From assembly GCA_964588495.1 (NCBI GenBank), contig CAZPPS010000032.1, forward strand, positions 1 through 28,981: 28,981 nt of DNA, read 5' to 3'. Shown piece after piece: positions 8,089 to 16,669 of the stretch (its first letter is position 1; every line of letters starts with the position of its first letter). Under the pieces are notes generated by a model. The model made no database searches. It saw only the letters and a list, made by a program, of their open reading frames with translations, and was not told where the DNA came from. The stretch comes from CAVPKN01 sp964588495 (GTDB lineage: Bacteria; Chlamydiota; Chlamydiia; Chlamydiales; JAAKFR01). The position numbers were made by a program, and so were the translations under genes.

Positions 8089-8382
8089 CATGGACGCTTG
8101 GATGAAATCATCAAGGCTATATGCTTGGGTACAAAAACATTTTTTCCCGCTTGTGACCATTTTGGAGACAAATATTGGAAACTATGGTTCTTGGCCGATT
8201 ATGCGTCAGGGAAAAACTTTATTGGTGGTGGAGGAGCAGGTTTCGCCTATTTTTTTAATTCACGTGCTTGGTTTATTACTGGCCCGACGTGGTTCAATGA
8301 CAAACGAATCAATGGCGAATGGAAATGGACCGTTCAAGTCAACATCCTGTTCTCACTATTTAAACCTTGCCGTCTAGGATGA
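8089..8382 (+). pseudogene. C-terminal fragment of a probable outer-membrane beta-barrel protein
   Basis: A plus-strand frame bounded by TGA at 8086-8088 and the stop at 8380-8382 encodes about 97 residues rich in Gly, Trp, Phe and Asn. FIGGGGAGFAYFF, WFITGPTWFNDK and WKWTVQVNILF read like the last strands of a porin-like barrel, with alternating pattern and aromatic strand ends. No ATG opens the frame (only a TTG at 8098), and it follows the FKBP stop without a clear ribosome-binding site. I take it to be the 3' remnant of a barrel protein gene. The overlapping frame starting at ATG 8045 has a less protein-like composition and was not chosen. Confidence 0.45.
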
Positions 8383-8556
8383 ACAAAATTTGTCTAAAAC
8401 AGCCTCTAGAAAGGCGTCGCTTTTGAAAATTTGTTCAATTTTGAGAATTTCGTCGCTGTATTTTTCCAGTAATTCCATCGTTTCTGGAGAAGAGTTATAA
8501 CCTCTGAAGCTTAAAGGGAGGGTCCGCAGGACGTTCAAAAACTTCGCTTCTTGATG
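8374..8556 (-). pseudogene. C-terminal remnant of an unidentified gene
   Basis: A minus-strand frame between TGA 8557-8559 and TAG 8374-8376 encodes 60 residues with good protein character (FLNVLRTLPLSFRGYN, ELLEKYSDEILKIEQIF, DAFLEAVLDKF). No start codon opens it. The family is unknown. It overlaps the end of the barrel fragment tail to tail. It is best read as the 3' end of a deleted gene. Confidence 0.4.
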
Positions 8557-8612
8557 TCAACCAACAGATTTTTACGCAATTTTCAGAACAGAAACCTGCA
8601 AAAATTTTAAAT

Positions 8613-9158
8613 TTAATCAGGTATGACTTTCTGATTCTTGAGAATTTGTGTTGCCTCTTCGAACGTTTCGGAATGTATTTCTTTTGATGGCCCCATGGGC
8701 TTATCTATTTCATCTTGATAATAAATAATTTTATCTCGAAAGTTTGAAACCAAAAATAAACCCTTATCCCGATGTTTGTTGATTAAAGCAACGCCTAAAC
8801 CTTTTAACGTATATGGGTACTCTGCCACATAATTTTCGATTCCCACTTCAGAGTTGACATACTGTAAAAACCGTTGAAGCGCTTCTACTTCCATTTTTCT
8901 TGCTGTCTCTATATCGGGTAAATTTTCCACATCAAAAGTCACTTCTAAGCAATTCTGTTTTCCGGTTTTGTGATCAATTCCTTCTCCTACACCAGCTGCA
9001 CAATAGCCTTCTGCAGTCATTGATTTAATGAATTTCCCCAGGGCAGAATAAACTAATCGATCTCTTTCTTTAGCAAATTTGTCCTCAGTTTTTTTGATAG
9101 AACATGAACTTGCAATAATAAATAACAGAAAAAAAATAAAATTAGTTTTCATAATCAT
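8613..9158 (-). CDS. Small lipoprotein downstream of the RHS gene, possible immunity or partner protein
   Basis: A 181-residue protein (179 if the second ATG is used). The hydrophobic N-terminus FIFFLLFIIASSC followed by SIKK is a lipoprotein signal with Cys at about residue 19; Ala at -3 is a slightly unusual lipobox. The mature part is soluble and mixed charged, and I do not recognise it. Its start overlaps the end of the RHS gene by 17 bases (11 from the second ATG) in another frame, so it is translated from the same message. Small genes directly behind RHS toxins are commonly immunity genes, and a periplasm-facing lipoprotein would fit a partner acting in the envelope. This is inference from position only. 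A general envelope protein is the alternative. Confidence 0.7.
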   Translation of the reverse strand: MIMKTNFIFFLLFIIASSCSIKKTEDKFAKERDRLVYSALGKFIKSMTAEGYCAAGVGEGIDHKTGKQNCLEVTFDVENLPDIETARKMEVEALQRFLQYVNSEVGIENYVAEYPYTLKGLGVALINKHRDKGLFLVSNFRDKIIYYQDEIDKPMGPSKEIHSETFEEATQILKNQKVIPD

Positions 9159-12100
9159 TTAATAAATTTTGATAATATTTAATCTCTCTTTCCATGTAAG
9201 GCCCATAGATCGGATTGGAGAATTCGTGGCACCATTGGCGGGAGTTGGGTATTTTGGGGACGTAGATGATGGTATCTTCGCAATTACGCTTATTGATGTA
9301 ATCGATTTGGGGGATCGGATCTGATGGGCAAACGTAGTGTGTGACTTTCATACAGAGTTCCTTTGGAATATAGGCAAGCGGGGCATATGCTGCCACAATA
9401 ATGCGATCGCGTCTTTCTTTTGGATACATTTCTAATGCATTTCTGAGCTGTGCTGTTCCTTGGCTATGTGCGAATTGCAAAATGGGTGCGCCCGATGTGT
9501 CATTATCAAAATAATTGTCCCATTGTTTGATATAATATTCAACAGGAGGAGTTTTAGCATGCAAATATAGGTTGGCAAGAGCTTCTGCACCATCCATGAA
9601 AAGTCCATGACTGGCATTATAAACTCCCCTTGTGTTGTGGCCAGAAAATTGGGTAACCATCAGAGCATTTGCTTTTAAATCGTTGAATTGATTGCGAACA
9701 CCGTTTCCAAAGAAGTAGGCGCCAGCTTTGGGTTCTGGAAAATTGGTTTTAAAACTTTCGTTCAGTCCAAAACAGCGAGATTTGTTGGAAAAACAATCTT
9801 CATAGCTGTAGTCGAATCCATTTTTCCAGTAAGAATACGCTAGCCCAACTAAACCACCAAAAACATGGCTACAGAAAGTATTGCAAGGCGTCATTCTCAA
9901 TCCGTAGGGATCGACAGCAATTAGGGGGCAATTGCTGAGGTAGGCATAGAGATTGGGCCCGTCGTTGAAGCCTTGTGGATCTTGGGTGACCCAGCGGCCG
10001 AGGGTGGGGAGATAGTATCTGCGGCCAAAGAAAACCAGACCTGTTTCTTGTTCAAAACGTTTGGAAGAAAACCGCCAAGGAGAGAGGATGAACGGCGCGA
10101 GCTCTTCTCCAAAAGCTGTATAGCGACATGTTTCTATGCAATTCTTGTTAGAATCGAGAAGAACGGCAAGATTTCCCCTATGATCATGGATCGGAAAATA
10201 CGTTTTGCCGTTTAGCTCGAAGAGAACTGCTGCGCCAATCTCTGCACCTAGGCCCTCGCCCAAAACTCTAAGCTGAGTGATTTTTCCCTTCTCGTTGATA
10301 GTGCCGATTTCATTGTTGTCATCCCATAGGTAACGTTCAAAAAGACGCGTGCCGTTTGAAAGTACTGTTTTAGTGAGGCGTCTATGGAATGAATCGTAGG
10401 TGTATTCAATCCGCTCTTTTTCTTTTTCAAGAGCAATTAGCCTATCGAGAGAGTCGTAGATGTATTTCCAGGTACCATCAAAGATGAGGTTGCCATCAAG
10501 ATCATATTCATAATCTTTATTTCCATCCTTTAGAATCTCGGAGAATTCATTGACGACATGTACGGCATCATCCTTTTTAAGACGGTTGTGGAGTGAATCA
10601 AAAGAATAAGCGTGTTCATTTTCAGAGACTAACTGATTGAGCTCGTCGTAGACATAATGACAGTTTTTTGCACCCAATGGATCTTGCAACTCGCATTGGA
10701 CCAGATTGCCAACAGGGTCAAATGATAATACCGAAGAATAGCACGGAGAGATAATCGTTGAGATGCGTGAAAGAGAATCTCTTTTAATTGAGATCTCCCC
10801 AACGGGAAAGTCGAGTTCAAGAAGGCATCCCTCAAGATCTCTTGTTTTGTATGTCACCTGATTCCCATTACGGTTCACGTCGTGGAGATAGGCTCCGTGA
10901 TAACCATATTTTATGTCAGAGCCATCAGGAAGGGTGAGTTGAGTTCTGCGGCCTTGATGATCGAATTTATTGTGAAACTGGAGTCCTTTGTCGATAGTCT
11001 CATTTGTGACATTTCCAAAGGCATTGTAAGTGCGTGTTGTGGTTGTCCCTGAAACAGCATCATGAACGGAAAGAAGGCGATCATTGCGATCATAAGCATA
11101 TTGATAATCAAAATCTTTTGAGAAATAGTGTTTCAGTCTTCCAAGAGGGTCGTATTCATATTCAATCTGAATGCCGCTTGGTTTGATGAGGGTTTTGAGC
11201 CTTCCTTTTGAGTCATAGAGATAGCGCGTTTGTTTTTGGCCAGCTTCAATAAACCGCTCCAAACGGCCCATGGGTCCATATTCCCAGTTGTGGGTGACGG
11301 TTTTTATAAGCTCCGGACCATAAACATAATGAGTCTGAGTGATTAGATTGCCGCATAAGTCATAAGCATTCTCACATTTGGAAAGCGTTTTTCCCGAGGA
11401 GTTGGTTTTGATGCAGGCAATTTCATGGTTACGACTATCGTGAATGCGAGTTGTTCGAATGTTATTGGCATCCGTTGTGGTTTGGCAAAATCGGCCATCG
11501 AAAGAATAAGCGTGCGTCGTTTTGTGTCCTTTGGGATTGATTTCTACAAGGGGCTTTCCCAAGTTATTGTAGATTGTTTCAAAAGCGCCGCGAGATGTGA
11601 CACGGTGTGTGCAATTGCCCGCTTCATCATAGAGATAACCTTCCTGAAATTGGGCTTCATCGGAGAGAAGAGTTTTTGAAATAAGCTGGCCTGCTTTGTC
11701 GTGTAGCTCAATCTGGTGGAAATAATCGCACTCTGTTTTCTCTAAAAGTCCAATGGAGTTGTAAACAAATGAGGTTTTTTTTGTGCCTGTTGTTTCTGCA
11801 ACTTTTCTACCGCTGAAATCATAAATATAGAAAGTGGTATTTCCTTCAGCATCTGTAGACTTTAGTTTGCAAAACGGTGACCAGGTCGCTTGAAGCATTT
11901 TTAGAACGCTATTTTCTATAAGCCAGGTTTCTTCAATCGGCTGATCAAAAATGTCGTACTTGTAACAAATGGTACAGCCATTTTTGTCTGTTTTTGAAAG
12001 AAGCGTGCCAGTTGGGTTGTAAGTAAAATGTTCTTCAGAACCGTCGGGATAATAGATGGAGGTAGGCTGACCAAAACAATTAAAGTCCCTTTTAGTTTCA

Positions 12101-14301
12101 TACCCCTTTGGATCTATTTCTTTGATGACATTGTTTAAGAGATCATATTCCCTAGTTTCAATAGCACCGTCTGGATGGCAGACAGAAATCACTCTGCCAA
12201 GCGCATCGTAGTTGATCAAGGTAGAGTTTCTGCAAGCATCAATCTCTTCAACGAGTTGCCCGAGTTTGTCATATTTCTTATCGGTGACCAAGATTGTGCC
12301 GTCGGATTGCTTATCTTTGATGCGAATGGGACGATTGACTTTGTCATAAGCGATCTCTTTGTGCTGTTTCTGGCCAGTAAGTTCGGTCACATTAAAGTTT
12401 GCGTCATATTTATAATGGGTTGTATTGCCAAGGGGGTCTGTTGTAGAGATGAGCCGTTCCCAAATATCGTAAGCGTTTGAAATGCAGTGATGATGCACCT
12501 CGTTGGCATCAAAGTGATCTTCTCTGAGGATTTGTCCCGAGGGTGCGTAGGTGTAGACTATTTTGTGAAGGAGAACTTCTTTCCCTGATTCAATTGTTTT
12601 TTCTTCTACAATCTCAGGAAGTCCAAAACAAGGGCGGTTTTTTTTAGGCGTTACATAAGTGATTTTTCTAAAAGAAACCCCTTGAAGATTTTCAGGATCA
12701 AGAGTCGCCCCGTCGTCTATGATGGTTTTAATACAGATGGCACACGAGTCGTAGAAATGGAAAATTCTTTTCCTGATAGCATCATTTTCATATGTCAACT
12801 CAGATGCAAGGAGATTTGTGTGAGGAACATAGGAATAACAGATCCGTTTGCATTCCCGATCAGATTCTGAGAGCTTTAAGTTGAAACCATCATCAGAATA
12901 CGTGCGCTCTATAGTCCGCCACTCATTGCCATCCCCTATCCTTTCAAGAATTGGATTCTGGTTTTTGTCATATTGGTATTCTGTGATTTGTACGGGAGTA
13001 CCTGAGCTATCTTCGACCGTTTTTCTAGAAAGATTGCCGCTTGAGTCCCAATTAAAACGGTCAATTCTGTAGAGATTATAGCCTTGAAAGGTTTCGATAG
13101 AGGTTAATCTTTTGTCATCATCGTAGCGGTAGTGTGTCTTGTGGTTTTCTGCGTCGTAGCAAATGGTGAGTTTATCTTGATATTCGTAGCGGGCAATCGG
13201 ACACATCTCATTATTGGGACCCACAGGAGCATTTTGAGCTGTGACTTTTTTATCGGCATTCCAATCAATGGTGGCCACTCTCCCGTCGGGCCTCGAAATT
13301 GTATTAAGATATCTGTCTTCCCACCCATAGGTAATACGAGGTGCAGCCTTCTCAACCACGTTGATCACGATTGGAGATGTTCCCTTATGAACGATATTAG
13401 CTTTTCTATTATCACTGCCAATGACCTGAATGATTTCCACTTCGTTTTTTTCCGTTCTTAGATAATTGAAACGGATAGATCCCAAAATTTGGCTTTTGTC
13501 ATGGTTATAAGCTGTGATGGAACTTAAAAGTTGTGGTCTCGGATAGTTGAGGTCAGCTGGCTTCCAATCTGCATAGGTGTAGCAAATAATATTGCCATTC
13601 GGAAGCTTTTCTTCAACAATTGGGATATGATAAGGTGTCCAGGTATTTGGGTAGGTATCGCATTTGATATTTTTCCATAAAGTCTTCTCTTGCCTAATCA
13701 CCGAGCCATTCCAGCGATGCATTGGGGATACAAATTCTCTGATTCTGCCACTGCCATCGGTAATGGTGCCTATATACTGAAAATAGGTACCATCTTTCTG
13801 GTGTTGCTTTTTCCAATAAGTAATTTTTTTATGCAAAGGATGTCCTTTCCCATCTTCGCAAGAAGCAATAAAACCATCGGCAATTGGGAATTGGAACATA
13901 TCTGCCTGGCTCGACGGCTTTAATGAAATAAGGCTACCGTCTCTTTCTCCGAAAGCGGCAAAAATTTCCTGCAAATTGAGCTCAAAATTAGCTGCCATAA
14001 AAGTTTCAGGATTATAACGCCATGAGGCATATCTGGGATCATATGGTCCTTCCGAATTATAAAATCTACGCGCTGATAAGGGCTGAGAGCCTGCGACGAC
14101 GAGGTCGAGCTCTTCTTCGCAATAATGTCCTGTAATTGGATTTACCTTTGGCTTAATTTTATAGTCTGTAGAGGTTAGAAAATAATTCTCTCGGGTATCG
14201 AAAATTTTTCTGGAGGTTTCCGGCTTAGGAAAATCGATCTCTTCATCGGCCTGTAATCCCGATATCCAAAGCAAAAAGAATAGAAGTAGGTATTTTTTCA
14301 C
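9142..14301 (-). CDS. RHS/YD-repeat protein with C-terminal DUF687-like alpha/beta hydrolase domain
   Basis: A 1719-residue exported protein starting at GTG 14301, with a Sec signal peptide (residues 1-18, ISGLQA then DEE). Near the N-terminus, NPITGHYCEEELDLVVAGSQ is the usual opening domain of RHS proteins. Dozens of YD repeats follow (for example YDPLGRLKHY, YDELNQLVSE). The conserved RHS core (ETGLVFFGRRYYLPTLGRW, QDPQGFNDGPNLYAY) ends at DPYGL, residues 1464-1468, where RHS proteins are often self-cleaved. The last 250 residues form a different domain with YNASHG and a nucleophile elbow AHSQG (Ser1613). Asp1661 and His1692 are plausible triad partners. This tail resembles the Chlamydiae DUF687 family as I remember it. 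RHS shells encapsulate toxic C-termini, so a secreted lipase/esterase-like effector is inferred. No PAAR domain is seen, so Sec export is more likely than type VI delivery. Confidence 0.85.
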   Translation of the reverse strand: MKKYLLLFFLLWISGLQADEEIDFPKPETSRKIFDTRENYFLTSTDYKIKPKVNPITGHYCEEELDLVVAGSQPLSARRFYNSEGPYDPRYASWRYNPETFMAANFELNLQEIFAAFGERDGSLISLKPSSQADMFQFPIADGFIASCEDGKGHPLHKKITYWKKQHQKDGTYFQYIGTITDGSGRIREFVSPMHRWNGSVIRQEKTLWKNIKCDTYPNTWTPYHIPIVEEKLPNGNIICYTYADWKPADLNYPRPQLLSSITAYNHDKSQILGSIRFNYLRTEKNEVEIIQVIGSDNRKANIVHKGTSPIVINVVEKAAPRITYGWEDRYLNTISRPDGRVATIDWNADKKVTAQNAPVGPNNEMCPIARYEYQDKLTICYDAENHKTHYRYDDDKRLTSIETFQGYNLYRIDRFNWDSSGNLSRKTVEDSSGTPVQITEYQYDKNQNPILERIGDGNEWRTIERTYSDDGFNLKLSESDRECKRICYSYVPHTNLLASELTYENDAIRKRIFHFYDSCAICIKTIIDDGATLDPENLQGVSFRKITYVTPKKNRPCFGLPEIVEEKTIESGKEVLLHKIVYTYAPSGQILREDHFDANEVHHHCISNAYDIWERLISTTDPLGNTTHYKYDANFNVTELTGQKQHKEIAYDKVNRPIRIKDKQSDGTILVTDKKYDKLGQLVEEIDACRNSTLINYDALGRVISVCHPDGAIETREYDLLNNVIKEIDPKGYETKRDFNCFGQPTSIYYPDGSEEHFTYNPTGTLLSKTDKNGCTICYKYDIFDQPIEETWLIENSVLKMLQATWSPFCKLKSTDAEGNTTFYIYDFSGRKVAETTGTKKTSFVYNSIGLLEKTECDYFHQIELHDKAGQLISKTLLSDEAQFQEGYLYDEAGNCTHRVTSRGAFETIYNNLGKPLVEINPKGHKTTHAYSFDGRFCQTTTDANNIRTTRIHDSRNHEIACIKTNSSGKTLSKCENAYDLCGNLITQTHYVYGPELIKTVTHNWEYGPMGRLERFIEAGQKQTRYLYDSKGRLKTLIKPSGIQIEYEYDPLGRLKHYFSKDFDYQYAYDRNDRLLSVHDAVSGTTTTRTYNAFGNVTNETIDKGLQFHNKFDHQGRRTQLTLPDGSDIKYGYHGAYLHDVNRNGNQVTYKTRDLEGCLLELDFPVGEISIKRDSLSRISTIISPCYSSVLSFDPVGNLVQCELQDPLGAKNCHYVYDELNQLVSENEHAYSFDSLHNRLKKDDAVHVVNEFSEILKDGNKDYEYDLDGNLIFDGTWKYIYDSLDRLIALEKEKERIEYTYDSFHRRLTKTVLSNGTRLFERYLWDDNNEIGTINEKGKITQLRVLGEGLGAEIGAAVLFELNGKTYFPIHDHRGNLAVLLDSNKNCIETCRYTAFGEELAPFILSPWRFSSKRFEQETGLVFFGRRYYLPTLGRWVTQDPQGFNDGPNLYAYLSNCPLIAVDPYGLRMTPCNTFCSHVFGGLVGLAYSYWKNGFDYSYEDCFSNKSRCFGLNESFKTNFPEPKAGAYFFGNGVRNQFNDLKANALMVTQFSGHNTRGVYNASHGLFMDGAEALANLYLHAKTPPVEYYIKQWDNYFDNDTSGAPILQFAHSQGTAQLRNALEMYPKERRDRIIVAAYAPLAYIPKELCMKVTHYVCPSDPIPQIDYINKRNCEDTIIYVPKIPNSRQWCHEFSNPIYGPYMEREIKYYQNLLNDYEN

Positions 14302-14411
14302 TTAGCTAGGCTCTACTTAAAAATTTTACTTTTAATTTATGAAATCTTTACGTTTTTTTGTAAAGCGCGAATTTTAGAAAAATTAGAGCAAGCGCATTGA
14401 GCAGGGAGTAA

Positions 14412-14525
14412 TTTGAACATGAAGTATTATTTTTAATTTTTGAGCGCAATAGCACATTGTACAGACACACTGTACTTTGTGCTATTTAACTTATTTAAGA
14501 TGTTTCATCTGGAAAATAAGATTTA
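14412..14525 (+). repeat. Copy 2 of the duplicated segment, with a strong hairpin
   Basis: Similar to 5961-6068 over its whole length. It overlaps the last codons of the glycohydrolase fusion gene (stop at 14495-14497). Downstream of that gene, arms 14448-14464 and 14470-14486 pair at 15 of 17 positions around a five-base loop. A T-rich stretch (TTTTTAATTTTT) lies on one side and ATTTAACTTATTT on the other. It sits between two minus-strand genes, and the hairpin could act as the terminator of the fusion gene, although the run after it in that direction is A-rich rather than T-rich. Confidence 0.75.
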
Positions 14526-16354
14526 AAGGGCAAAATATTGCCTTTAGGGTTGTGTGTTTGCTTCCCGCCATCGAGAATGGCAAAGACAATTGTTTTAAAA
14601 GCTCCCTTGAAATAGGTATCAATGACCTCATGATAAATTTTAGAGACAGCATCGGGTGGGTTTTGGAAAGCTCCGCAACCAAAGGCACCTAAAACAATGG
14701 CATCATAACCAGAAATATAAGCGGCTTTCAGCTGGGTATAGATCGTTTTACGCATTAAGTCTTTGGTTTTTTGTTCAGCGTAATCCACTTCATCCTCGTG
14801 GATTACGATTTCAAATGCCGTATCTGCAAACGGGCAGAAATTTTTAGAAACAGGAGCAGCTGATGTTAAAATTCCGACAGTAAACGGCTCTTCCAAAACC
14901 TGGAACTGACTATTTCTAAATACCTTGATATTAGGGGTATGAATGAGATGGTCATAGAGTGGATACATTTTAAAATCAGGGTCACACTCCAACTGCTTAT
15001 CATAATAATACTTCATTAGGTTAGCTAACTCACAACGGTAGATAAGCTTTTCTTCTTGTCCAGCTGTTCCTTCAAGAAAGCCACCCCCTGCTGAATCAGA
15101 CCCCGCAAAATTGACAACTGCAACTTTATGTCCATCTTTTGACAATTTTTGTGCCGCATCAAAACTATCGTTTTCGACGACATATATTTTTTGCTCAAAC
15201 TTGGTTATCGCAGGTTCGATTTCCCCATCATACATAAACAAAGAACTGGCTAGATGCAATTCCAGTCCCGACTTGAAAGATATTTTTTGCGTCTCTGAAA
15301 TTTGACAAAATCCCTGCTCCATCAATTCCATAGTGTTATTTGAAATATCTTGAAGGGTGCCCTGGCTGACAGGTTTAATCTGTGGTTTGTCTAATCCCTC
15401 TGCATTAATATAGGGAATACGGATCTTCTTTGTTCTAATGGCTGTGGATGAATAGTTTTCGTACTCTGGATAGACATTGCTGAGTAAGATTCTGCTTTTT
15501 TCTTCAGAATCAATAGCTGTAACAAATGGTTCCCCCGTAGGCTGATAGACCAGGTTGGTAATGAGGCCATTAGAATCTTTTTGTGCTACTGTCGCCTGAT
15601 CACCTGTCCCTCTTGTAATGATAATCGCATGCGCGATGTTCTCTGTTTTCCAATCTGACATGCTGCAGCACAAATCGGATCCAGTAATTAGGGTAATTTT
15701 ATTTAAGGGATTTGCACGCGTCAGCTCTCTATAACCACTGCAGTGCCACGAATAGCCAAGTTCTGCCTGGTCATCCCAGAATTCCACATCCACAGCATCA
15801 AACATATTTTCATGTTTGGCTTGATTAATCACAAAATTGAGAAACTGAATGCGTTCTTCGTATGAGTAGCAGATTTTATCGATTGTTTGCTGTGATTTCT
15901 CTTCAACATAAGCCTGCGCACTGAGTGAGACAAAAGCCTTTTTTATCGTGATGTTCCGATGACGTAATTCTTTGATGGCAGTACCAATGGCAGACATATG
16001 CCCCATATGAGCAGGATTACCGCTGATACTCATGTAAAGAATAGTTTCAGGCACTTTACATGGTTTGGAATCAAGTAAGTGATCATCATTTAACAGCTTC
16101 TGTTCTTCTTCCGAATCGATCTTAATGAATCGCGAGCATAAGGCAATCAGAGTAGTTAAACTTCCGATAGCGGTAAGTGTTGCACCGCACGTTGTTCCGA
16201 GCGTATGTAAATCTGGTATTCCATTTAGAAGCAGAATGCCCATTAGCAAAGCAATGCTTCCCAGGGCAATCGCATTGACAAGAGCACATTTATTGCATCC
16301 TGACTGAGGACAATATGAATTCGGTAAAGCTATGCTGATCGATGGAATTTTCAT
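14495..16354 (-). CDS. Membrane-anchored fusion: NadD-like nucleotidyltransferase plus bacterial-type poly(ADP-ribose) glycohydrolase
   Basis: About 619 residues from ATG 16354, chosen because GGGAG lies seven bases upstream; an in-frame ATG at 16366 is less likely. Domain order: two hydrophobic segments at about 23-43 and 52-73 in an Inc-like hairpin; an adenylyltransferase domain at about 103-310 with SGNPAHMGH (111-119, the nucleotide-binding HxGH motif), LITGSDLCCSMSDWK and SSTAIR (302-307), all as in nicotinate/nicotinamide mononucleotide adenylyltransferases; then a TIGR02452/DUF2263-type glycohydrolase at about 340-610 with NFAGSDSAGGGFLEGTAGQEE, whose GGG-x7-QEE (423-435) is the microbial PARG signature, and LGAFGCGAFQNPPDAV. 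One arm would make NAD-type dinucleotides and the other hydrolyse ADP-ribose polymers or related conjugates. An effector on the vacuole membrane acting on host NAD/ADP-ribose is inferred. A three-part fusion of this kind is not one I know. Confidence 0.82.
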   Translation of the reverse strand: MKIPSISIALPNSYCPQSGCNKCALVNAIALGSIALLMGILLLNGIPDLHTLGTTCGATLTAIGSLTTLIALCSRFIKIDSEEEQKLLNDDHLLDSKPCKVPETILYMSISGNPAHMGHMSAIGTAIKELRHRNITIKKAFVSLSAQAYVEEKSQQTIDKICYSYEERIQFLNFVINQAKHENMFDAVDVEFWDDQAELGYSWHCSGYRELTRANPLNKITLITGSDLCCSMSDWKTENIAHAIIITRGTGDQATVAQKDSNGLITNLVYQPTGEPFVTAIDSEEKSRILLSNVYPEYENYSSTAIRTKKIRIPYINAEGLDKPQIKPVSQGTLQDISNNTMELMEQGFCQISETQKISFKSGLELHLASSLFMYDGEIEPAITKFEQKIYVVENDSFDAAQKLSKDGHKVAVVNFAGSDSAGGGFLEGTAGQEEKLIYRCELANLMKYYYDKQLECDPDFKMYPLYDHLIHTPNIKVFRNSQFQVLEEPFTVGILTSAAPVSKNFCPFADTAFEIVIHEDEVDYAEQKTKDLMRKTIYTQLKAAYISGYDAIVLGAFGCGAFQNPPDAVSKIYHEVIDTYFKGAFKTIVFAILDGGKQTHNPKGNILPFKSYFPDETS

Positions 16355-16669
16355 ACAATCTCCCACAATTCTTTTATATATCTCAACACAAAATCTATGT
16401 TAATTCATGATTTAAAATATTAATTATTATTTTCTATAAAATTTCACATATTAAATCGACCAAAGACTGGTTCCTTCACAATGGAATGAGCCAGGCAAGA
16501 AAGCGCCAACCTAATCCATGATTAAAGGCATAAGCATTTTCACCAATAATATTGTGGGAGATTATATTTTTATAGATAAATTAAATTTTACATTGTCAAA
16601 AAAAGAAAAAATGTTATTCTTTTTTCCTAAATAATCCTGATTAAACAAATTTTTCATGGGAGCTATCTT
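16355..16669. other. Divergent intergenic region
   Basis: About 315 AT-rich bases between the minus-strand fusion gene and the plus-strand membrane protein operon. It should contain both promoters. A plus-strand candidate at 16593-16620 is annotated separately. No convincing -35/-10 pair was found for the minus-strand gene, and no gene is seen. Confidence 0.5.
16593..16620 (+). promoter_or_regulatory. Candidate promoter for the two-gene membrane operon
   Basis: TTGTCA at 16593-16598 and TATTCT at 16615-16620 are separated by 16 bases of mostly A. Each hexamer differs from the sigma-70 type consensus at one position. The first gene starts at 16670, about 43 bases past the predicted transcript start. 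Confidence 0.5.

Noticed and set aside
8045..8377. Plus-strand ORF beginning at an ATG directly after the FKBP stop
   Set aside because: The overlapping frame 8089-8382 has far more protein-like sequence with barrel-strand character; this frame lacks recognisable features.
9142..14301. Numerous plus-strand ORFs of 60-110 codons inside the RHS gene
   Set aside because: They are shadows of a continuous 1719-codon frame with clear YD repeats and RHS core.
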